Assembly: GCF_020169335.1 (NCBI RefSeq)
Contig: NZ_JAIEZN010000001.1
Span: 823,426-887,425, forward strand
Direction of reading: 5' to 3'
Length of the DNA: 64,000 nt
DNA from: Devosia aquimaris
Lineage (GTDB): Bacteria; Pseudomonadota; Alphaproteobacteria; Rhizobiales; Devosiaceae
The notes under the pieces were generated by a model, which saw nothing but the letters and a program-made list of their open reading frames with translations, did not search any database and was not told the origin of the DNA. Shown here piece by piece: positions 24,009-34,577 of the stretch; position 1 is the stretch's first letter, and every line of letters starts with the position of its first letter. A program made the translations under genes and the position numbers.

Positions 24009-26297
24009 ATGATGCGTCAGTATGAGCTGGTCGAACGCGTTCAGGCTTACAACCCGAACGTCGACGAGCAGTTGTTGAACAAGGCCTATGTCTACGCCAT
24101 GCAGAAGCATGGCTCGCAGAAGCGCGCCTCCGGCGACCCTTATTTCAACCATCCCCTCGAAGTGGCCGCCATTCTCACCGAGCTCAAGCTCGATGACGCC
24201 TCCATTGCCGTGGGCTTGCTGCACGACACCATCGAGGACACCGACGCCACCCGTGCCGAAATCGACCAGCTCTTCGGCGCCGAGATCGGCGCCATTGTCG
24301 ATGGCCTGACCAAGATCGAGCGGCTCAACCTGGTTTCGCGCGAGGAGGCCCAGGCCGAAAACCTGCGTAAACTGCTCCTGGCCATCAGCCAGGACGTGCG
24401 CGTGCTGCTGGTCAAGCTGGCCGATCGCCTGCACAACATGCGCACCCTGCAATACATGCCGCCCGAAAAGCGCACCCGTATTGCCCAGGAAACCATGGAT
24501 ATCTATGCGCCGCTCGCCGGCCGCATGGGCATGCAGGACATGCGCAACGAGCTGGAGGACATTTCCTTCCGCATCCTGCAGCCCGAGCACTATAACGCCA
24601 TCGTCGCCCGCCTCGACGAGATGCAGGTCACCTATCACGAGACCATTGCCACCATTTCCAGCGAACTCACCGAGCGCCTGGCGGCTGAGGGTATCGCTGC
24701 CCGCGTGAAGGCGCGGGTGAAGTCGCCCTTCTCGATCTTCAACAAGATCGAGCGCAAGTCGATTGCCCTCGAACAGCTCTCCGACATGATCGGCTTCCGC
24801 GTCATCGTGGGTTCGGTCGCCGAGTGCTATCGCACGCTGGGCGTGGTCCACACCAAGTGGAAGGTCGTGCCCGGGCGCTTCAAGGACTATATCTCGGTCC
24901 CCAAGCACAACGACTACCAGTCCATCCACACCACCATTGTCGGCCCCGGTCGCCAGCGCGCCGAGCTGCAGATCCGCACCGAGGACATGGATCGCGTGGC
25001 CGAGTTCGGCATTGCTGCCCATGCGCTCTACAAGGATGGTGCCTCGGCAGACCTGAGCCGCATCGAGAACGAATCCCAGGCCTATGGCTCGCTGCGCTCC
25101 ACCATTGCGCATCTGACCACCGGCAATTCCTCCACCGAGGATTTCCTGGAATACACCAAGCTCGAGCTGTTCCAGGACCAGGTGTTCTGCTTTACCCCGC
25201 GCGGGCGCCTGATTGCCCTGCCGCGCGGTGCAACGCCCATCGATTTCGCCTATGCGCTGCATACCGACATTGGCGACACCACCGTTGGCGCCAAGATCAA
25301 CGGCGCCATCCTGCCGCTGGTCACCCAGCTGCGCAGCGGCGACGAAGTCGAGATCATCCGCGACCAGAACCATCTGCCGCCCATGAACTGGCTGGGCATC
25401 GCCGCTACCGGCAAGGCCCGCGCCGCCATCCGCCGCGCCGTGCGCAATGCCGCTGCCCAGCGGACCCTGGCCCTGGGCGAGCATGTGATCAACATGCTGC
25501 TTGAGCGCGAAGGCGTCATGCTGGACGACAGCGAGTCTGCGGCCCTTTGCGAGGCGCTGGGCTTTGCCGCCCGCCGGGACCTGCTGGTCGCCGTGGGCGA
25601 GGGCAAGGTCAGCGCCGAGGCATTGACCACCGAACTGGCCCGCATCAAGGGGCTGAACAAGCGCCGCCGCAAGCTCGACCTGCCTGTCGCCGACACCGCC
25701 GATGGCTGGTTCGCCCTCCGCTCCACCGATCTCTACCGCTTCCGCGTGCCGGGTGGCCAGCGCTCCGGTCCGCGCGCCAAGGCGGCGCTGTCCCAGCTCG
25801 ATTTCCACATGCCCGTGGCCGTCTCGGGGGAGGGCGTCGTCCCCGGCGATCGCCTCGTCGGCATTCTCCAGCCCGACAGCCCCATGCTGATCTATCCCAT
25901 CCATTCCGATGCGCTGATCGACATGCATGACAGCGACGTCGCCTGGGTCGATGTGCGCTGGAACCTCAACGGGCGCGAAGATAGGCTCTATCCGACCGTC
26001 ATTTCCATGGAATCGGTCAACAAACCCGGCTCACTGGCGCAGATCTCCTCGGCCATCGCCGCCTGCGACGCCAATATCAACAATCTGGTCATGCGGATGA
26101 TTTCGCCTGACTTTCACCAGATGATCTTTGAAATCGAGGTGCGCGACCTTGCGCAACTCACCGATGTTCTGGCAACGCTCAAGCGCAGCCCCGGCCTGAG
26201 CGCCGTGCAGCGCGCCGGCATTCGCGAGGCTTCCATGATTTCCACGCTCGAATGGGACGGCAAGGTCGACAAGAGGTTTAGCGATGAACAAAGATGA
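24009..26297 (+). CDS. rsh: Bifunctional (p)ppGpp synthetase/hydrolase (RelA/SpoT homologue)
   Basis: A 762-residue stringent-response enzyme. An N-terminal HD hydrolase domain shows FNHPLEVA and [10 protein letters not shown] near residues 45-80. The synthetase domain (about 235-380) has [12 protein letters not shown] and [20 protein letters not shown]. The RFKD form of the RxKD/ExDD motif marks hydrolase-competent bifunctional proteins. A TGS domain ([29 protein letters not shown]) follows, and a C-terminal ACT domain starts near residue 665. Two ATG codons (24009, 24012) could start it. Its 3' end overlaps pyrE by 14 nt. Confidence 0.96.
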   Translation: MMRQYELVERVQAYNPNVDEQLLNKAYVYAMQKHGSQKRASGDPYFNHPLEVAAILTELKLDDASIAVGLLHDTIEDTDATRAEIDQLFGAEIGAIVDGLTKIERLNLVSREEAQAENLRKLLLAISQDVRVLLVKLADRLHNMRTLQYMPPEKRTRIAQETMDIYAPLAGRMGMQDMRNELEDISFRILQPEHYNAIVARLDEMQVTYHETIATISSELTERLAAEGIAARVKARVKSPFSIFNKIERKSIALEQLSDMIGFRVIVGSVAECYRTLGVVHTKWKVVPGRFKDYISVPKHNDYQSIHTTIVGPGRQRAELQIRTEDMDRVAEFGIAAHALYKDGASADLSRIENESQAYGSLRSTIAHLTTGNSSTEDFLEYTKLELFQDQVFCFTPRGRLIALPRGATPIDFAYALHTDIGDTTVGAKINGAILPLVTQLRSGDEVEIIRDQNHLPPMNWLGIAATGKARAAIRRAVRNAAAQRTLALGEHVINMLLEREGVMLDDSESAALCEALGFAARRDLLVAVGEGKVSAEALTTELARIKGLNKRRRKLDLPVADTADGWFALRSTDLYRFRVPGGQRSGPRAKAALSQLDFHMPVAVSGEGVVPGDRLVGILQPDSPMLIYPIHSDALIDMHDSDVAWVDVRWNLNGREDRLYPTVISMESVNKPGSLAQISSAIAACDANINNLVMRMISPDFHQMIFEIEVRDLAQLTDVLATLKRSPGLSAVQRAGIREASMISTLEWDGKVDKRFSDEQR

Positions 26298-26877
26298 GGT
26301 CCTCGACATTTTCCGCGCCTGCGGCGCCATGCTGGAGGGGCATTTCATCCTGTCGTCGGGGCTGCGCTCGCCGGTGTTCCTGCAGAAGGCCAAAGTCTTC
26401 CAATATCCCGCAGAGACCGAAAAGCTCTGCCGCGCCCTGGCCGACAAGATTCGCGCCGATGGCTTCGGCGGCGTGACCAAGGTCGTTTCGCCCGCCATTG
26501 GCGGCATCATTCCCGGCTACGAGACGGCGCGCCACCTTGGCCTGCCGGCGCTCTATACCGAGCGCGTGGAAGGCCAGTTCGAGCTGCGCCGCGGCTTTGA
26601 GATCAGTCCGGACGACCAGGTCATCGTCGTCGAGGACATTGTCTCGACGGGCCTGTCCATCCGCGAATGCGTCGAGGCGCTGCGCCGCATCGGCGCCAAT
26701 GTCGTGGCTGCCGCCTGCCTGATCGATCGCTCGGGCGGCGAGGCCGATGTCGGCGTGCCGCTGGTCAGCCTCATAGAGTTCAAGGTTCCCGCCTATCCCG
26801 TCGACCAGCTTCCGCCCGAACTGGCCGCCATTCCCGCCGTCAAGCCCGGCAGCCGTGGCATTCAGGGGGTCAAGTGA
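26284..26877 (+). CDS. pyrE: Orotate phosphoribosyltransferase
   Basis: A 197-residue enzyme of pyrimidine synthesis that joins orotate to PRPP. It has the early [20 protein letters not shown] segment and the PRPP loop [13 protein letters not shown] near residue 117. The start codon lies inside the rsh reading frame (14-nt overlap), so translation is coupled to the stringent-response gene. Its stop overlaps the GTG of acpS. Confidence 0.95.
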   Translation: MNKDEVLDIFRACGAMLEGHFILSSGLRSPVFLQKAKVFQYPAETEKLCRALADKIRADGFGGVTKVVSPAIGGIIPGYETARHLGLPALYTERVEGQFELRRGFEISPDDQVIVVEDIVSTGLSIRECVEALRRIGANVVAAACLIDRSGGEADVGVPLVSLIEFKVPAYPVDQLPPELAAIPAVKPGSRGIQGVK

Positions 26878-27290
26878 TCATCGGCCTGGGCTCGGACCTG
26901 ATCCAGATCCATCGCGTCGAGCAGACGCTGGAAAAATACGGTGAGCGCTTTACCCAGCGCTGCTTCACCGAGATCGAGCGCCGCAAGTCCGATCGCCGCG
27001 CCCAGCGCGCCGCGTCCTATGCCAAGCGCTTCGCCGCCAAGGAGGCCTGTTCCAAGGCCCTGGGCACCGGCATATCCTGGGGGGTCTATTGGCGCGACAT
27101 GGGCGTGGTCAATCTGCCTTCGGGCAAGCCCACCATGGTTTTGACCAATGGTGCTGCCAAGGCCCTGGCGCGTCTTGTTCCGCCCGGTCACACGCCCCAC
27201 ATCCACCTCACCATCACCGACGACGCCGGCCTGGCCCAGGCCTTCGTCATCATCGAGGCGCTGCCGGACGTTGCGCCGCAAACTGTGTAG
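26874..27290 (+). CDS. acpS: Holo-[acyl-carrier-protein] synthase
   Basis: A 138-residue phosphopantetheinyl transferase that activates acyl carrier protein. [15 protein letters not shown] carries the metal-binding Asp, and [18 protein letters not shown] is the second signature with the catalytic Glu and Lys. The GTG at 26874 overlaps the pyrE stop (GTGA); the open frame extends upstream inside pyrE but the family begins with this IIGLGSD. Confidence 0.95.
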   Translation: MIIGLGSDLIQIHRVEQTLEKYGERFTQRCFTEIERRKSDRRAQRAASYAKRFAAKEACSKALGTGISWGVYWRDMGVVNLPSGKPTMVLTNGAAKALARLVPPGHTPHIHLTITDDAGLAQAFVIIEALPDVAPQTV

Positions 27291-27377
27291 TCTTTTCCGA
27301 TTTGTCTGCCGGCCAACTCAATTGACCCGGGGACCGCAACGGACTAACCCTGCGTCGCTAGTATTTCGGGGATTTTC

Positions 27378-28184
27378 ATGAGCCAGCCTGCTGACAAGCC
27401 TGCACCCAAATCCGGGCCCAAGTCCGCAACCAGCGAGTGGCTGGACACCATTGTGGTGGTGGTCGAGGCGCTGCTCATCGCCATCGTGCTGCGCTCTTTC
27501 CTCTACCAGCCGTTCTCCATCCCCACTGCATCCATGCAGCAGACGCTGATGATCGGCGACTATTTCGTCGCCAACAAATTCGTCTGGGGTTACGGCAAGC
27601 ATTCCTTCTCGCTGGGCCGCTATGGCGATTTCACCGCCCTCGATTTTGAGTTGCCCATCGCCAACCGCATCTTCGGTCGTGAGCCCAATCGCGGTGATAT
27701 CGCCGTGTTCCGTCCGGTGCCGCAGAATATCGAATACATCAAGCGCGTTGTCGGCCTGCCGGGCGATACCATCCAGATGAAGGCCGGGCGGCTTTATATC
27801 AACGGCACCATGGTCGAGCGCGAAGAGATCGGTAAGGCCCAGGATACCGATAGCGAAGGTCGCACGGTCGATGTCACCGTCTATCGCGAGACCTTCCCCG
27901 AGGGCAATGTCCACACCATCCAGGAAATCTCCGACACCGGTCCGCTCGACGACACCTCCGAATATGTCGTGCCCGCCGGCCATTATTTCATGATGGGCGA
28001 CAATCGTGACCGCTCGGCCGATAGCCGCGTGCTCAGCCAGGTTGGCTATGTGCCGTCCGTCAACCTGATCGCCAAGGCCGAGGCCCGCTTCTTCTCGATC
28101 AAGGACAATATTCCGCCCTGGCAGATCTGGCAGTGGCCGGCCAATGTGCGGTGGGACCGCATGTTCCAGACGATCGACAGATGA
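27378..28184 (+). CDS. lepB: Signal peptidase I
   Basis: A 268-residue membrane-anchored protease that removes signal peptides. A proline-rich N-terminus precedes one membrane helix (about residues 24-45). The catalytic Ser lies in FSIPTASMQQTL and the general-base Lys in YIKRVVGLPGD; the box HYFMMGDNRDRSADSR is also present. It clusters with rnc, era and recO as in most proteobacteria and overlaps rnc by ATGA. Confidence 0.96.
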   Translation: MSQPADKPAPKSGPKSATSEWLDTIVVVVEALLIAIVLRSFLYQPFSIPTASMQQTLMIGDYFVANKFVWGYGKHSFSLGRYGDFTALDFELPIANRIFGREPNRGDIAVFRPVPQNIEYIKRVVGLPGDTIQMKAGRLYINGTMVEREEIGKAQDTDSEGRTVDVTVYRETFPEGNVHTIQEISDTGPLDDTSEYVVPAGHYFMMGDNRDRSADSRVLSQVGYVPSVNLIAKAEARFFSIKDNIPPWQIWQWPANVRWDRMFQTIDR

Positions 28185-28885
28185 GTCGAGGCGCGCGCGA
28201 TCACGAAAAACTGCAGTTCCGACTGGGCTATCGCTTTGCCGACCCGGATCTGCTCAATCGTGCGCTCACCCATTCCAGCGCCGTCTCCCCGGCCAAGCGC
28301 ATCGAACGCTCCTATCAGCGGCTGGAGTTCCTGGGCGACCGGGTCCTGGGCCTGGTCGTCGCCGACATGCTCTATCGCCGCTATCCCAAGGCCAATGAGG
28401 GCGAGCTGAGCCGCACGCTCAATACCCTGGTGCGCAAGGAAACCTGCGCCATCATCGCCCGCACGCTCAATCTGGGGTCGGAGATGAACCTGGGCGAGAG
28501 CGAAGCGCGCACCGGCGGCGCCGAGAAAGAAGCCATTCTCGGCGACGTCACCGAGGCGGTCATTGGCGCCATCTATTGCGACGGCGGCATGGGCAAGGCC
28601 TATGAGTTCGTCGAGCGCATGTTCGAGGAATTCCTTGCCGACGGCCAGGCCAACAAGGCCGACGCCAAGACCACGCTGCAGGAATGGGCCCAGGCCCGCG
28701 GCCTTGAACCCCCCACCTATACCCAGATCGAACGCACCGGGCCCGACCATGCCCCCAGTTTCACCATCGCCGTCACCCTGGGTGATTTCGAACCGTTGAG
28801 CGCCACCGGACCGTCCAAAAAGATCGCCGAACACAAGGCCGCCGAACTGTTCCTGATCTCCCAGAAGGTGTGGCCCTCCCTTTGA
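28181..28885 (+). CDS. rnc: Ribonuclease III
   Basis: A 234-residue double-strand-specific endoribonuclease that matures rRNA and processes mRNA. The signature RLEFLGDRVLGLVVADML (about residues 47-65) includes the catalytic acidic residues, and a second acidic patch is in EKEAILGDVTEAVIGAIY. A C-terminal dsRNA-binding domain begins near residue 160 (DAKTTLQEWAQARG) and ends KIAEHKAAELFL. The ATG overlaps the lepB stop; an upstream in-frame extension is unlikely. Confidence 0.96.
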   Translation: MSRGARDHEKLQFRLGYRFADPDLLNRALTHSSAVSPAKRIERSYQRLEFLGDRVLGLVVADMLYRRYPKANEGELSRTLNTLVRKETCAIIARTLNLGSEMNLGESEARTGGAEKEAILGDVTEAVIGAIYCDGGMGKAYEFVERMFEEFLADGQANKADAKTTLQEWAQARGLEPPTYTQIERTGPDHAPSFTIAVTLGDFEPLSATGPSKKIAEHKAAELFLISQKVWPSL

Positions 28886-28895
28886 CAGGAACCCC

Positions 28896-29819
28896 ATGAC
28901 CGAACTCACCCAGCCGACCGATACATCCTGTGGCTTCATCGCCCTGGTCGGCGCGCCCAATGCCGGCAAGTCGACGCTGCTCAATTCCCTGGTCGGCACC
29001 AAGGTGTCCATCGTCACCCACAAGGCGCAGACCACCCGCAGCCAGGTGCGCGGCGTCGTCACCACCGACAAGGCCCAACTGGTCTTCATCGACACCCCCG
29101 GCATTTTCGCGCCCAAGCGCCGGCTCGACCGCGCCATGGTCGATAGCGCCTGGGGCGGGGCGGGGGACGCCGACATCGTCGGCTTCATCATCGACGCCGA
29201 GCGCGGCATCACGCCCGATATCGACAAGCTCCTCGAGGGCCTGGCCAATATCAATCATCCGCGCATCCTGATCCTGAACAAGATCGACACAATTAAGAAC
29301 GAGGCGCTGCTCGAACTCAGCAAGACGCTCAACGAGCGCCTGCGCTTTGAGGCCACTTTCATGATCTCCGCGCTCAAGGGCCATGGCGTCGGCGATCTGA
29401 TGGATTGGTGCATCAAGCACATTCCGCCCGGGCCCTGGCATTTCCCCGAGGATCACCTCACCGATCTCACCATGGCCATCACCGCCGCCGAGATCACGCG
29501 CGAAAAGCTCTTCCTGCGCGTGCATGACGAGATCCCCTACAATTGCACCGTCGAAACCGAGAGCTTCAAGATCCAGAAGGATGGCTCCTACAAGATCGAC
29601 CAGGTGGTCTATGTCACGCGCGACAGCCACAAGAAGATCGTGCTCGGCGCCGGCGGCCAGACCATCAAGACCATCGGCCAGGAAGCCCGCAAGGAGCTGA
29701 TGGAGATGTATGAAGTCCCCATCCACCTGTTCCTGTTCGTCAAGGTCCGCGAGAAGTGGGGCGACGACCCCGAGCGCTACCGCGAAATGGGGCTGGAATA
29801 CCCGCATGGCAAGGACTGA
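28896..29819 (+). CDS. era: GTPase Era
   Basis: A 307-residue GTPase required for 16S rRNA maturation and small-subunit assembly. G1 is GAPNAGKST near residue 21, G3 is DTPG, and G4 is NKID. The C-terminal KH domain contains KKIVLGAGGQTIKTIGQEAR. It starts 10 nt after rnc. Confidence 0.97.
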   Translation: MTELTQPTDTSCGFIALVGAPNAGKSTLLNSLVGTKVSIVTHKAQTTRSQVRGVVTTDKAQLVFIDTPGIFAPKRRLDRAMVDSAWGGAGDADIVGFIIDAERGITPDIDKLLEGLANINHPRILILNKIDTIKNEALLELSKTLNERLRFEATFMISALKGHGVGDLMDWCIKHIPPGPWHFPEDHLTDLTMAITAAEITREKLFLRVHDEIPYNCTVETESFKIQKDGSYKIDQVVYVTRDSHKKIVLGAGGQTIKTIGQEARKELMEMYEVPIHLFLFVKVREKWGDDPERYREMGLEYPHGKD

Positions 29820-29861
29820 TGTCCAGCCGCCACCTGGTCACGCCGCAACAGGTCTGATGCC

Positions 29862-30569
29862 ATGGAATGGACCGGTGAAGCCCTGCTGATCGGTGTGCGG
29901 CGCCACGGCGAAACCAGCGTAATTGCCGAGGCCATGGTGGCGGGCAGGGGGCGTCACCTCGGCCTGGTGCGCGGCGGTCGTACGCGGCGCCTGTCGCCGG
30001 TGCTGCAGCCGGGCAATACCATCCAGCTCACCTGGCGGGCGCGTCTTGAAGACCAGCTCGGCCTGTTTACCGTTGAGCTCCTGCAAGCCCGCGCCGCCGC
30101 CCTCATCGAGGATCGCACAAGGCTCTATCTCAGCCAATTGGTCTGCGAGCATCTGCGCCTGCTGCCCGAGCGCGATCCGCATGATCGCCTGCTCGGCATG
30201 GCCCTGCGCCTGATCGACAGCCCACCTGACGGCGTCGCCCTGGCGCAGTTCGAGCTGGCCCTGCTCGAGGATCTCGGCTTCGGGCTCGATCTCACCCAAT
30301 GCGCTGTCACCGGCGATAGCGATGATCTCTCCCATGTCTCCCCCAAGTCAGGCCGCGCGGTCTCTCGCACCGCCGCGGCGCCCTATCTTGATCGCCTGCT
30401 GCCACTCCCTAGTTTCCTCACCGCCCGCGGCAACGCTGGGCCCCACGACATCGCCGATGCCCTGCGGCTTACCGGCCATTTTCTCGAAACCCAGGTCTGG
30501 GGGCCGCGCCAAATCCAGCCATCGCCGACGCGTGAACTGCTGAGCGAGATGCTGAGCCGCGAGGTGTGA
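29862..30569 (+). CDS. recO: DNA repair protein RecO
   Basis: A 235-residue recombination mediator that loads RecA with RecFR. The N-terminal OB-fold begins MEWTGEALLIGVRRHGETSVIAE, and the helical domain follows from about residue 85. The order rnc-era-recO is conserved. It is the last gene of the block; palindromic intergenic DNA follows. Confidence 0.92.
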   Translation: MEWTGEALLIGVRRHGETSVIAEAMVAGRGRHLGLVRGGRTRRLSPVLQPGNTIQLTWRARLEDQLGLFTVELLQARAAALIEDRTRLYLSQLVCEHLRLLPERDPHDRLLGMALRLIDSPPDGVALAQFELALLEDLGFGLDLTQCAVTGDSDDLSHVSPKSGRAVSRTAAAPYLDRLLPLPSFLTARGNAGPHDIADALRLTGHFLETQVWGPRQIQPSPTRELLSEMLSREV

Positions 30570-30934
30570 GCGGGGCCATTTCGGTCAATGCGCCGCTCTA
30601 CGAGTACACTCGGCGTCATCACCCGGCTTGTCCGGCTGACCATTATCGGCCTTTAACTCGTGTTGTATTGCCCGGACAAGCCGGGCAATGACGGGGGCGC
30701 AAGCAACTGGGCATCTTCTGATGACCCTCCTCACCCAGGGTTTCTTCTCCGCCACAGCGCGTCACCCTGGGGCTTGGAGGCGCCAAGGCCTCATTCTCGC
30801 CAAAAGCGCCTGAAGCGGACGATCTTTCCCGCCGAATTGCGCCCAAAGCCGTGCAAAACCTGCTGTCTCCGCCCGCAGGCGGTCCCCAGCGGCTATAGTG
30901 ATTTCCTGATTCGTTCTCTGTGGAATGCTTGCCG
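30570..30934. repeat. Intergenic region with inverted palindromic repeat (REP-like)
   Basis: CCCGGCTTGTCCGG at 30622-30635 and its exact reverse complement CCGGACAAGCCGGG at 30672-30685 form a 14-bp inverted repeat around a 36-nt loop. The match extends leftward with near identity (GTCATCA versus GTCATTG). Such CCGGACAAGCCGGG words are common in intergenic repeats of Rhizobiales. The unit lies 53 bp after recO and could terminate transcription. No gene is supported in the rest of the gap, which must hold the parC promoter. Confidence 0.7.
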
Positions 30935-33205
30935 ATGTCCGATGCCGATACCCTGCCGCCTGCCGACGACCAGCGCGTTGTCGACCTCAAGCAGGCGCTT
31001 GAGGAGCGGTACCTCTCCTACGCGCTGTCCACCATCACCCAGCGCGCGCTGCCCGATGCCCGTGACGGGCTCAAGCCGGTGCACCGCCGCATCATCCATG
31101 CCATGCGCCTGCTCAAGCTCGATCCGGGCCAGGGCTACAAGAAATCTGCCCGCATCGTCGGCGACGTGATCGGTAAGTTCCATCCCCATGGCGACCAGTC
31201 GATCTATGATGCGCTGGTGCGCCTGGCGCAGGACTTTGCCCTCCGCTACCCGCTGGTCGATGGCCAGGGCAATTTCGGCAATATCGACGGCGATAACGCT
31301 GCGGCCATGCGCTACACCGAAAGCCGCATGACCGACGTGGCCATGCGCCTGCTAGAGGGCATCACCGAAGACGCCATCGACTTCAAGCTGACCTATGACG
31401 GTGAAGACGAAGAGCCGGTGGTGCTGCCGTCCAACTTCCCGAACCTCTTGGCCAATGGCTCGACCGGCATTGCCGTGGGCATGGCGACGTCCATCCCGCC
31501 GCACAATGTCTATGAGCTGTGCGAAGCAGCCCTGCACCTGATTAACGTCAATCCCAATGCGACGGCCCATGACCTGACGCAGTTCGTCAAGGGCCCCGAT
31601 TTCCCCACGGGCGGCATCCTGGTGGAATCGCCTGAGTCCATCGCCCAGTCCTATGAGACCGGCCGTGGCTCCTTCCGCCTGCGCGCGAAATGGGAGATCG
31701 AGGAAACCGGTCGCGGCGTCTATCTTATCGTCGTCACCGAAATTCCCTATGGCATCCAGAAGTCGCGCCTGGTCGAAAAGATCGCCGAACTGCTGCTGGC
31801 CAAGAAACTGCCGCTGCTCAAGGACGTGCGCGACGAAAGCTCGGACGATATTCGCCTCGTGCTCGAGCCGCGCGCCCGCACCGTCGATCCTGTCATCCTG
31901 ATGGAACAGCTGTTCAAGGTCAGCGACCTTGAGACGCGCTTCCCGCTCAACATGAACGTGCTCGACAAGGGCGCCGTGCCCAAGGTGATGAGCCTGGCGC
32001 AGGTGCTCAAGGCCTGGCTCGAACACCGCAAGGAAGTTCTGGTCCGCCGCTCGCAGCACAGGCTCGAGCAGATCGCCCACCGCCTCGACGTGCTGGCCGG
32101 CTATATCATTGCCTATCTCAACCTCGACGAGGTGATCCGCATCATCCGCGAGGAGGATGATGCCAAGGCCAGCCTCATGGCTGCCTTCGATCTCAACGAC
32201 GTGCAGGCCGAAGCCATCCTCAACATGCGGCTGCGCTCGCTGCGCAAGCTTGAGGAAATCGAGCTGCGCAAGGAGCACGAGACGCTCACTGAGGAAAAGG
32301 GACATCTGGAGGCGCTGCTGGGCTCCGAGAAGCGCCAGTGGGGCGCCATCAGCACGCAGATAGAATCGCTCAAGAAGGCCTATCCGCTGGTTGAGGCCGA
32401 TGGCTCGCCCCATCCGCTCGGCGCCCGTCGCACCGAGCTCAAGGCGGCGCCCAATGCCGATCTTTCCGAAGTCACAGAGGCCTTCATCGAGCGCGAGCCG
32501 ATCACGGTGATCCTGTCAGAGAAGGGCTGGATCCGCGCGCCCAAGGGCCACACCATCGATGTCAACGACGACAAGGGCTTCAAGGCTGGCGACCGCCTCA
32601 AGCTGACGCTCAAGTGCGAGACCACTGACAAGCTGCTCATGCTCACCACCGGCGGCAAGGTCTATACCCTGGCCGGCGACAAGCTGCCGGGCGGCCGCGG
32701 GCAGGGCGAGCCGGTGCGCATCATGGTCGACATGGAAGAGGGGCAGGACATTGTCGACCTGTTCATCTACCGCCCCGGCCAGAAGCGCATCATCGCCTCG
32801 TCCAATGGCTATGGCTTCATCGTGGGCGAGGACGAGATGATCGCCAATACCCGCAAGGGCAAGCAGATCCTCAATGTCGCCGCCCCCGAAGAGGCGCGCC
32901 TCCTCGTGCCGGTGCAGGGCGACCGTGTTGCCGTCATCGGCCAGAATCGCAAGCTGCTGGTCTTCCCGCTGACCCAGCTCGCCGAAATGAGCCGCGGCAA
33001 GGGCGTGCGCCTGCAGCGCTACAAGGATGGCGGGATTTCCGACCTCAAGACCTTCTATGCCGCCGATGGCCTGACCTGGACCGACAGTTCCGGCCGCACC
33101 TATACCAAGCCCACCGAGGAGCTGACCGACTGGCTGGCCGATCGCGCCACTGCCGGGCGCCAGCCACCCAATGGTTTCCCCCGCAACAACAGGTTCGTCG
33201 GATGA
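30935..33205 (+). CDS. parC: DNA topoisomerase IV subunit A
   Basis: A 756-residue type II topoisomerase subunit that decatenates chromosomes. [20 protein letters not shown], the quinolone-resistance region around [12 protein letters not shown] and the catalytic Tyr in [11 protein letters not shown] are present. At the position of E. coli ParC Ser80 it has Gln (about residue 88), with Asp at the Glu84 position; I believe this is usual in Rhizobiales ParC. The C-terminal domain is the short beta-propeller type, which fits ParC rather than GyrA. ATG 30935 is chosen over 30920 because the family begins MSD. It overlaps the next gene by four bases. Confidence 0.94.
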   Translation: MSDADTLPPADDQRVVDLKQALEERYLSYALSTITQRALPDARDGLKPVHRRIIHAMRLLKLDPGQGYKKSARIVGDVIGKFHPHGDQSIYDALVRLAQDFALRYPLVDGQGNFGNIDGDNAAAMRYTESRMTDVAMRLLEGITEDAIDFKLTYDGEDEEPVVLPSNFPNLLANGSTGIAVGMATSIPPHNVYELCEAALHLINVNPNATAHDLTQFVKGPDFPTGGILVESPESIAQSYETGRGSFRLRAKWEIEETGRGVYLIVVTEIPYGIQKSRLVEKIAELLLAKKLPLLKDVRDESSDDIRLVLEPRARTVDPVILMEQLFKVSDLETRFPLNMNVLDKGAVPKVMSLAQVLKAWLEHRKEVLVRRSQHRLEQIAHRLDVLAGYIIAYLNLDEVIRIIREEDDAKASLMAAFDLNDVQAEAILNMRLRSLRKLEEIELRKEHETLTEEKGHLEALLGSEKRQWGAISTQIESLKKAYPLVEADGSPHPLGARRTELKAAPNADLSEVTEAFIEREPITVILSEKGWIRAPKGHTIDVNDDKGFKAGDRLKLTLKCETTDKLLMLTTGGKVYTLAGDKLPGGRGQGEPVRIMVDMEEGQDIVDLFIYRPGQKRIIASSNGYGFIVGEDEMIANTRKGKQILNVAAPEEARLLVPVQGDRVAVIGQNRKLLVFPLTQLAEMSRGKGVRLQRYKDGGISDLKTFYAADGLTWTDSSGRTYTKPTEELTDWLADRATAGRQPPNGFPRNNRFVG

Positions 33206-33513
33206 TCCGTCACTGCGTTTTCGTCAAATTCCGTGCCGACGTCTCCACCGACGAGCGCGCTGCCATCTATGCGCAACTCGGCGATCTGGTGGGCCAGGTC
33301 GATGGCCTGCTGCGTGCCGACTTTGGTGCCAATGTCTCACCCGAAGGGCTGGCCCAGGGCTTCAATGATGGTTTCATCATGGATCTGGCCGACGCCGCCG
33401 CACGCGACCGCTATCTGGTCGATCCGGCGCACCAGGCGGCCGGCGGGCGCCTCGTGGCTGCCCTTGATGGCGGCCGCGATGGGTTGATTGTCTTCGATCT
33501 CGAAATGAACTGA
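33202..33513 (+). CDS. Dabb (stress-responsive A/B barrel) domain protein
   Basis: A 103-residue single-domain protein opening with [19 protein letters not shown], with [17 protein letters not shown] near the end. This is the dimeric alpha/beta barrel (Dabb) pattern: an N-terminal HxVxFKF strand and a conserved histidine in the DPAHQ region. The function of these proteins is generally unknown. It overlaps the parC stop by ATGA, so it is co-transcribed. Confidence 0.85.
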   Translation: MIRHCVFVKFRADVSTDERAAIYAQLGDLVGQVDGLLRADFGANVSPEGLAQGFNDGFIMDLADAAARDRYLVDPAHQAAGGRLVAALDGGRDGLIVFDLEMN

Positions 33514-33521
33514 GGCGGGCG

Positions 33522-34526
33522 CTAGGGCACCGAAAAGCGGACGACCACCGGCAGATGGTCGCTCGCCGTGGGCTGACCGGTGTGCAGATCGTGCACGACA
33601 ATGCCGCCGCGCGTCATCACATGGTCAAGCGGCAACAGGGGAATGGCGTTGCGCCAGGCCCCGAAATAATAGAAGCGCTTGGGAAACGTCGGCAGCGCCT
33701 GCGTCTCCCGCTGCAAATTGTTGCGGGCAACAAAGCCGCGCAACGCATATGACCACGGCGTCGAATTGAAATCGCCCGCCAGGATCAGCGGCCCGTCGAT
33801 GCCGTCCAGCACCTCGGACAGATCGGCCAGTTGTTCGCTCTGGCGCGACACCGGCACCGGCCAGTCCAGATGCGTGGTGATCACCGAGAACCGCTTGTCC
33901 CCTGCGGTCTGAAACTGCACCAGAATATGCCCGGTGCGGTCCGAGCCATAGGCATTGTTGGGGCAGGCGCCGTCTTCGGTCTGCACGAATGGAATACGCG
34001 AATAGAGGCCCAGATTGGCCCGCTTGCCGCCGCGGCAGCGCGCAAAATAGGGATACTTCGCCAGCAGCAGCGGATGCAGATCCGTGGCCTGCTCGCCGAA
34101 ATATTCCTGCAGCACGATGATGTCGGGGTCTTCCGCTTCGATGGCCGCCTGCACCTGCGCCATGCGGTAGTTCATGCCGAAAACATTATGCGTCATCAGC
34201 GTGATGCTGCCGCTGTCCGGCAAGCTCGGCCGCGACCGCAGGGCGGCAATGACGTCCGGCAACATGACATTGGCCGATGCGGCCAGGCCCATGAACACAT
34301 AGATCATGGCAAGGCTTCGCTTCTGCCCGGACAGCAAGATGGCAACCAGCACCAGCGCGAAAATCATCGCGGGAAACAGCACGATCTGGGTGTGGTTGAT
34401 CAAATCGAATGGCGCGATCGCAAAGCCGAACAGCGCCGCCAGCGCCAGCGTCGCAATTGCCAATGCACCCAGCACGAGGCAGAGGCCGATCATGTGTCGC
34501 AGCGCTGCCATGGCGAATCCAGTCAT
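33522..34526 (-). CDS. Membrane-anchored endonuclease/exonuclease/phosphatase (EEP) family protein
   Basis: About 335 residues. Three hydrophobic helices occupy roughly the first 90 residues. The EEP domain then begins ITLMTHNVFGMNY and shows PDIIVLQEYF, ITTHLDWP, LAGDFNSTPWS and SDHLPVVV, which carry the metal-binding and catalytic Asn, Glu, Asp and His. The active domain is probably periplasmic; the substrate may be a phosphodiester, lipid or nucleic acid. The start is uncertain: ATG codons at 34526 and 34511 are both possible. Confidence 0.85.
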   Translation of the reverse strand: MTGFAMAALRHMIGLCLVLGALAIATLALAALFGFAIAPFDLINHTQIVLFPAMIFALVLVAILLSGQKRSLAMIYVFMGLAASANVMLPDVIAALRSRPSLPDSGSITLMTHNVFGMNYRMAQVQAAIEAEDPDIIVLQEYFGEQATDLHPLLLAKYPYFARCRGGKRANLGLYSRIPFVQTEDGACPNNAYGSDRTGHILVQFQTAGDKRFSVITTHLDWPVPVSRQSEQLADLSEVLDGIDGPLILAGDFNSTPWSYALRGFVARNNLQRETQALPTFPKRFYYFGAWRNAIPLLPLDHVMTRGGIVVHDLHTGQPTASDHLPVVVRFSVP

Positions 34527-34577
34527 CCGATCAGCGGACGCTGTCGCCAAGTGGTGTGGCCCAATGATGGCGGGGGG

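Noticed and set aside
23973-25928. Minus-strand open frame of 651 codons
   Set aside because: Antisense to rsh; GC-rich shadow.
30720-30830. Possible second repeat unit or gene fragment before parC
   Set aside because: The words TCACCCAGGG and GTCACCCTGGG look related, but pairing is poor and no frame gives a known protein.
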